Of a DNA stretch of 5,518 nucleotides, positions 1 through 2,884 are shown piece after piece. The position numbers and the translations under genes were made by a program. The notes under the pieces are model-generated. The model was not told the origin of the DNA. It saw only the letters and a list, made by a program, of their open reading frames with translations, and did no database searches. This stretch comes from DATEMK01 sp035275625. GTDB lineage: Bacteria > Bacteroidota > Bacteroidia > AKYH767-A > OLB10. Where the stretch lies: positions 1 through 5,518 of the forward strand of contig DATEMK010000556.1 in the NCBI GenBank assembly GCA_035275625.1, in the 5' to 3' direction. Position 1 is the first letter of the stretch, and every line of letters begins with the position of its first letter.

Positions 1-14
1 GAATTTATTTAGTA
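1..14 (+). repeat. Terminal direct repeat, left copy (identical to 5505-5518)
   Basis: The first 14 bases (GAATTTATTTAGTA) are identical to the last 14 bases of the window and lie in the same codon phase of homologous sorting domains. The complete gene between them differs at this point (GGATTTATTTTGTG at the corresponding site). The match may be simple homology between tandem paralogs, or the overlap of a contig that closes on itself. Confidence 0.85.
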
Positions 15-65
15 CAGTTAAAAAGCGGAGAAAAAACTGCAAGAGCAAAGTTTGTAAAACAGTAA
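1..65 (+). CDS. 3' end of an upstream T9SS-sorted paralog (partial)
   Basis: The first two bases finish a codon started outside the window. From position 3 the frame reads IYLVQLKSGEKTARAKFVKQ, followed by TAA at 63-65. This aligns without gaps to the end of the next gene (IYFVEVQSGEKILRGKFLKQ) and has the typical ending of a type A T9SS C-terminal sorting domain: a G-x-Y-x-V strand, then a basic K-F-x-K-Q tail. It is therefore the last strands of the sorting domain of another secreted protein, very probably a paralog of the two genes that follow. Nothing can be said about the rest of that protein. Its stop codon lies 12 bases before the next start codon, so the two genes are probably co-transcribed. 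Confidence 0.88.
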   Translation, partial: IYLVQLKSGEKTARAKFVKQ

Positions 66-77
66 AATTTCTGACCC
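65..77 (+). promoter_or_regulatory. Conserved leader before the start codon, copy 1
   Basis: The 13 bases AAATTTCTGACCC just before ATG 78 recur before ATG 2885 with one difference (AAATTTCTGACTC). There is no purine-rich Shine-Dalgarno sequence, as is usual in Bacteroidota, where AT-rich leaders are common. This copy overlaps the last base of the upstream stop codon. The conservation supports both start codons and shows that the duplication unit included the translation start region. Whether the leader has a function of its own is not known. Confidence 0.5.
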
Positions 78-2765
78 ATGAAAAAAATAGCCTTGTTGGT
101 TTCTAGTTTCTTGTTTTTGGTTTCTTGTAGCTTCGGACAGGAGATTGAGTGGCAGAATACGATTGGGGGAAGTCTTAACGACTGGCTTTATTCTGTGCAA
201 CAAACCACCGATGGAGGGTATATTTTAGGCGGACATTCCGGATCAAATATCTCTGGCGATAAAACCGAAAACAGCATTGGAGGAACAAGTTGGGATTATT
301 GGGTCATAAAAACAGATGCATCCGGTAATATACAATGGCAGAATACCATTGGGGGAAATGACATAGATATACTTTATTCTATACAACAAACCAATGATGG
401 AGGATACATTTTAGGCGGATATTCCGTATCAAATATCTCAGGTGATAAAACGGAAAATAGTATTGGAGGCGCAGATTACTGGATAGTAAAAACGGATGCA
501 TCAGGAAATATACTGTGGCAGAATACCATCGGAGGAAACGGTGATGATTGGCTTAATTGCGTAAAGCAAACCACTGACGGTGGATATATCCTGGCTGGTC
601 ATTCCGTGTCAGGCAGTTCAGGCGATAAGTCGGAAATCAACATGGGAGGAGATGATTACTGGATTGTAAAAACGGATGCATCGGGAAATATTCAATGGGA
701 AAATACCATCGGAGGAAATATTTCAGATGCGATTTATTCCATTCAGCAAACCGCTGATGGAGGATACATTTTGGGTGGATGGTCCACTTCAGGCATTTCA
801 GGCGATAAAACGGAAAATAGTAATGGAGGTGCAGATTACTGGATAGTAAAAACGGATGCATCGGGAAATATTCAATGGCAGAATACCATTGGGGGCCTCG
901 GTCTTGATGCTCTTTATTCCATTGAACAAACCAATGATGGAGGATACATTTTAGGCGGATATTCATGGTCAACTATCTCAGGCGATAAAACCGAAAATTG
1001 TATTGGAGTGGATGATTACTGGATCGTAAAAACCGATGCATCAGGCAATATACAATGGCAGAATACTATCGGGGGAAATCAACAGGATGAACTTTATTCT
1101 ATACAACAAACAAGCGATGGAGGATATATCCTGGGCGGTTTATCAAGCTCAAACATTTCAGGAGATAAAACAGAAAACAGCAATGGAGGGCTTGATTATT
1201 GGATCGTAAAAACCGATTCAGTTGGTAATACACAATGGCAAAATTCCATTGGGGGAAGTGATCGAGATGCTTTTCGTTCCATTCAGCAAACCGCTAACGG
1301 AGGGTATATTTTGTGCGGATGGTCCCGATCAAACATTTCAGGCGATAAAATGGAAAGCAGCATTGGATTCGATGATTACTGGATTGTAAAACTGACAGAT
1401 AATTTTAATTCCATTACAGGAAAATTATTTTTTGATGCCAATAGTAATGCAATACAAGATGCAGGTGAACCTGCCGTAGCAAATAAAACGGTTACAGAAA
1501 TTAATACTGGCAGGTTTGGTTTCTCACAAAATACAGGTGTTTATTATGTAAATGTATTGGATTCAGGAAATTTTATTATTTCACCTGATGCACTAAATTA
1601 TTACAATCTTATTCCACCAAACCATAGTGTATATTTTTCCGGAATTCAACAAACCGATTCATTGAACGATTTTGCATTTCAACCAACAGGCGTGTTTAAT
1701 GATTTGTGTGTAACCATCACACCAATGGGAAATTTTCGTGCAAACATGAATGCAAGTTACATGATCAATTATGAAAACGTTGGCACAACCACATTAAACG
1801 GGACAGTAATTTTCTTTCCTGATAATGATGTAACATTTGTTTCGAGCAATGTTACGCCAACATCCGTAACAACAGATTCGGTTGTATGGAATGTGGGAAC
1901 ACTCACACCTTTTCAAACAGGAAGCATTTTAGTAACCGTTCATGTAATTCCAGGAACACCTATAGGAACTTTGATAAATTCAAGTGTAGTAATTGAACCC
2001 GTTACCGGTGATGCAAATACTGCCTGCAATTATAATTCATGGGAAGTTTTTGTTACAGGCGCTGTTGATCCCAACGCCATCCTTGTTGACCGTGATACCA
2101 TTTTAACAACAGAACTTTCATCACCGCCTTATCTTAACTATATAATTTATTTTCAAAACACAGGGAACGATACAGCATTTAATGTGAAAGTGCTAAATCC
2201 TATAGACACTAATAAATTAGATATTCATTCATTTGAATTTGTTTCTTCATCCCATCCGGTAAATATTGAATACAAAATATGGGAACGAAATTTACACTTT
2301 ACTTTTGACAATATTCTTTTACCAGACAGCAATGTAAACGAACCGGCAAGTCATGGATTTATCCGTTACAGGATAAAACCGCTTTCAACACTCGTTGCCG
2401 GTGATAGCATAAAAAACAAAGCGGCTATTTATTTTGATTTTAACCCGCCCGTGCTGACGGATACTGTGGTGACGGAGATTGTGCTGCCAACGGGAGTTAG
2501 TAGTCAGTGGTCAGTGGTCAGTGGTCAGTTGATAGTATATCCAAATCCTGCAGGGGAGGAGTTGATTGTTAATAGCTATTCGGTAATGGGTAAAGAAGCA
2601 GGAATTAAAATTTATGATTTGTTCGGAAGGGAAGTTTTTCAACTTCAGACTTCAAACTTTAAACTTCAAACTAAAATAGATGTTTCCCGTTTTTCGCAAG
2701 GGATTTATTTTGTGGAGGTACAATCGGGAGAAAAGATTTTAAGAGGGAAGTTTTTGAAACAATAA
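78..2765 (+). CDS. T9SS-sorted surface protein with seven-repeat beta-propeller-like region (gene 1)
   Basis: A complete 895-residue protein, probably exported by Sec and T9SS to the cell surface or medium. Residues 1-20 are a signal peptide (MKK, hydrophobic core, likely cleavage SFG|QE). Residues 25-439 hold seven 60-residue repeats with the core WQNTIGG, YSIQQT, DGGYILGG, SGDKTEN, DYWIVKTDASGN. The grammar resembles SBBP-type beta-propeller repeats, and seven copies fit a seven-bladed propeller (inferred). Residues 445-535 are SdrD/Cna-B-like, with an EF-hand loop at 453-464 (D, N, N, I, D, E at loop positions 1, 3, 5, 7, 9, 12). Residues 540-660 look DUF11-like (VVWNVGTLTP), and 664-815 are a second beta-sandwich-like region of a type often found before T9SS tails (ends FDFNPPVLTDT). 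Residues 820-895 are the type A sorting domain (VYPNPAGEEL, KIYDLFGREV, GIYFVEV). No catalytic motif is visible and the ligand is unknown. ATG 78 is chosen because it starts the signal peptide and shares its leader with the next gene. It lies 12 bases after the upstream stop. Confidence 0.96.
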   Translation: MKKIALLVSSFLFLVSCSFGQEIEWQNTIGGSLNDWLYSVQQTTDGGYILGGHSGSNISGDKTENSIGGTSWDYWVIKTDASGNIQWQNTIGGNDIDILYSIQQTNDGGYILGGYSVSNISGDKTENSIGGADYWIVKTDASGNILWQNTIGGNGDDWLNCVKQTTDGGYILAGHSVSGSSGDKSEINMGGDDYWIVKTDASGNIQWENTIGGNISDAIYSIQQTADGGYILGGWSTSGISGDKTENSNGGADYWIVKTDASGNIQWQNTIGGLGLDALYSIEQTNDGGYILGGYSWSTISGDKTENCIGVDDYWIVKTDASGNIQWQNTIGGNQQDELYSIQQTSDGGYILGGLSSSNISGDKTENSNGGLDYWIVKTDSVGNTQWQNSIGGSDRDAFRSIQQTANGGYILCGWSRSNISGDKMESSIGFDDYWIVKLTDNFNSITGKLFFDANSNAIQDAGEPAVANKTVTEINTGRFGFSQNTGVYYVNVLDSGNFIISPDALNYYNLIPPNHSVYFSGIQQTDSLNDFAFQPTGVFNDLCVTITPMGNFRANMNASYMINYENVGTTTLNGTVIFFPDNDVTFVSSNVTPTSVTTDSVVWNVGTLTPFQTGSILVTVHVIPGTPIGTLINSSVVIEPVTGDANTACNYNSWEVFVTGAVDPNAILVDRDTILTTELSSPPYLNYIIYFQNTGNDTAFNVKVLNPIDTNKLDIHSFEFVSSSHPVNIEYKIWERNLHFTFDNILLPDSNVNEPASHGFIRYRIKPLSTLVAGDSIKNKAAIYFDFNPPVLTDTVVTEIVLPTGVSSQWSVVSGQLIVYPNPAGEELIVNSYSVMGKEAGIKIYDLFGREVFQLQTSNFKLQTKIDVSRFSQGIYFVEVQSGEKILRGKFLKQ
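99..126 (+). repeat. Heptamer array in the signal-peptide codons (GTTTCTT type)
   Basis: Four consecutive 7-base units: GTTTCTA, GTTTCTT, GTTTTTG, GTTTCTT. A looser fifth unit (GTAGCTT) follows to 133. The array encodes about residues 8-16, the hydrophobic core of the signal peptide of gene 1 (VSSFLFLVS). The paralog at 2885 has a T-rich stretch here but no clear period of seven. Because seven is not a multiple of three, gain or loss of a single unit would shift the frame; only changes of three units would preserve it. Confidence 0.65.
150..1394 (+). repeat. Seven 180-base coding repeats (propeller blades, gene 1)
   Basis: Units begin at the TGG of WQNTIGG at 150, 336, 516, 696, 876, 1056 and 1236. 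Spacing is exactly 180 bases (60 codons), except 186 for unit 1, which has two extra codons (GGTSWDYW). Neighbouring units are nearly identical in DNA over the DYWIVKTDASGN part. Changes concentrate in three short windows per unit: after IGG, in the xSxSxIS segment, and between TEN and DYW. Unit 7 is the most diverged (SDRDAFRS, GGYILCGWSRS) and runs into the next domain. The pattern suggests repeated duplication or conversion with variation confined to surface positions. Confidence 0.93.
2503..2530 (+). repeat. Heptamer array before the sorting domain (GTCAGTG type, gene 1)
   Basis: Three exact GTCAGTG units and a fourth, GTCAGTT, in direct tandem. Translated, they give the linker SQWSVVSGQ (about residues 809-818) between the last beta-sandwich-like region and the sorting domain. 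The same array lies at the same place in the next gene (5307-5334). It reads like a simple DNA repeat tolerated inside a flexible linker rather than a protein motif. Confidence 0.85.
2535..2762 (+). other. T9SS type A C-terminal sorting domain coding region (gene 1)
   Basis: Residues 820-895 show the standard order of this domain: VYPNPAGEELIV, then KIYDLFGREVFQ, then FSQGIYFVEV, and the basic tail KFLKQ. In Bacteroidota this domain directs the protein through the T9SS outer-membrane channel and is normally cut off afterwards, often with attachment to A-LPS or release. The final residues match the fragment at 1-65 and the end of the downstream gene. Confidence 0.93.
2640..2674 (+). repeat. 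Heptamer array inside the sorting domain (AAACTTC type, gene 1)
   Basis: Five 7-base units in register: CAACTTC, AGACTTC, AAACTTT, AAACTTC, AAACTAA. They encode the QLQTSNFKLQTK loop between the DLFGREV strand and the FSQGIYFV strand of the sorting domain. The homologous loop of the next gene (5444-5477) has a different heptamer (CAATCTT) but keeps the period and the loop length of the protein. Confidence 0.75.
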
Positions 2766-2787
2766 AATACTCACTTGTGTTTTTTTC

Positions 2788-2816
2788 ATGTTCGTACCAC
2801 GGAACATCGTCTTTTT
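2788..2816 (+). terminator. Possible weak intrinsic terminator after gene 1
   Basis: An 8-bp hairpin can form from ATGTTCGT (2788-2795) and ACGGAACAT (2799-2807), with loop ACC and one bulged G at 2801. It is followed after four bases by five T's (2812-2816). It starts 22 bases after the stop of gene 1 and is not seen in the 12-base spacer before gene 1. The stem is AT-rich and the T-run short, so termination may be partial. The rest of the 119-base spacer (2766-2884) contains no gene. Confidence 0.35.
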
Positions 2817-2871
2817 GAGTGATTTTAAAGAAAGTATTTTTAAGGATGAGAAATACCAGTAACTTGGTGGG

Positions 2872-2884
2872 AAATTTCTGACTC
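2872..2884 (+). promoter_or_regulatory. Conserved leader before the start codon, copy 2
   Basis: AAATTTCTGACTC lies directly before ATG 2885 and matches the leader of gene 1 at 12 of 13 positions. Both genes continue with ATGAAAAAA. Conservation of this stretch, while the rest of the spacer has no counterpart upstream of gene 1, marks it as part of the duplicated unit and supports ATG 2885 as the start. Confidence 0.5.

Noticed and set aside
78..140. Possible lipoprotein signal (LVSC, Cys17) in gene 1
   Set aside because: The paralog has Asp at the aligned position and a clear signal peptidase I site at GFA|QV, matched by SFG|QE in gene 1. A T9SS sorting domain also makes a periplasmic lipoprotein unlikely. 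It is not fully excluded.
18..203. Minus-strand frame over the gene 1 start, with a repetitive TRNQKQETRNQ segment
   Set aside because: The repeat in this peptide is only the reverse reading of the GTTTCTT heptamers, and the frame crosses two well-supported plus-strand genes.
637..972. Long open frames on the minus strand across the repeat region (also 2671-3033 and 2883-3332)
   Set aside because: They are antisense shadows of the 180-base repeats and sorting domain. The peptides are low-complexity and repeat with the same period, and there is no independent start or domain signal.
150..1394. CRISPR-like or satellite array because of the regular 180-base spacing
   Set aside because: The period is a multiple of three, the units are fully coding in one frame and most changes respect the protein motif. 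There are no short repeats separated by unique spacers.
2814..2842. Bacteroidota-type promoter for gene 2: TTTG at 2814-2817 and TATTTTTA at 2835-2842
   Set aside because: The -7 box lacks the final G of TAnnTTTG and the spacing is 17 bases instead of about 19-21. In an AT-rich spacer such matches are expected by chance.
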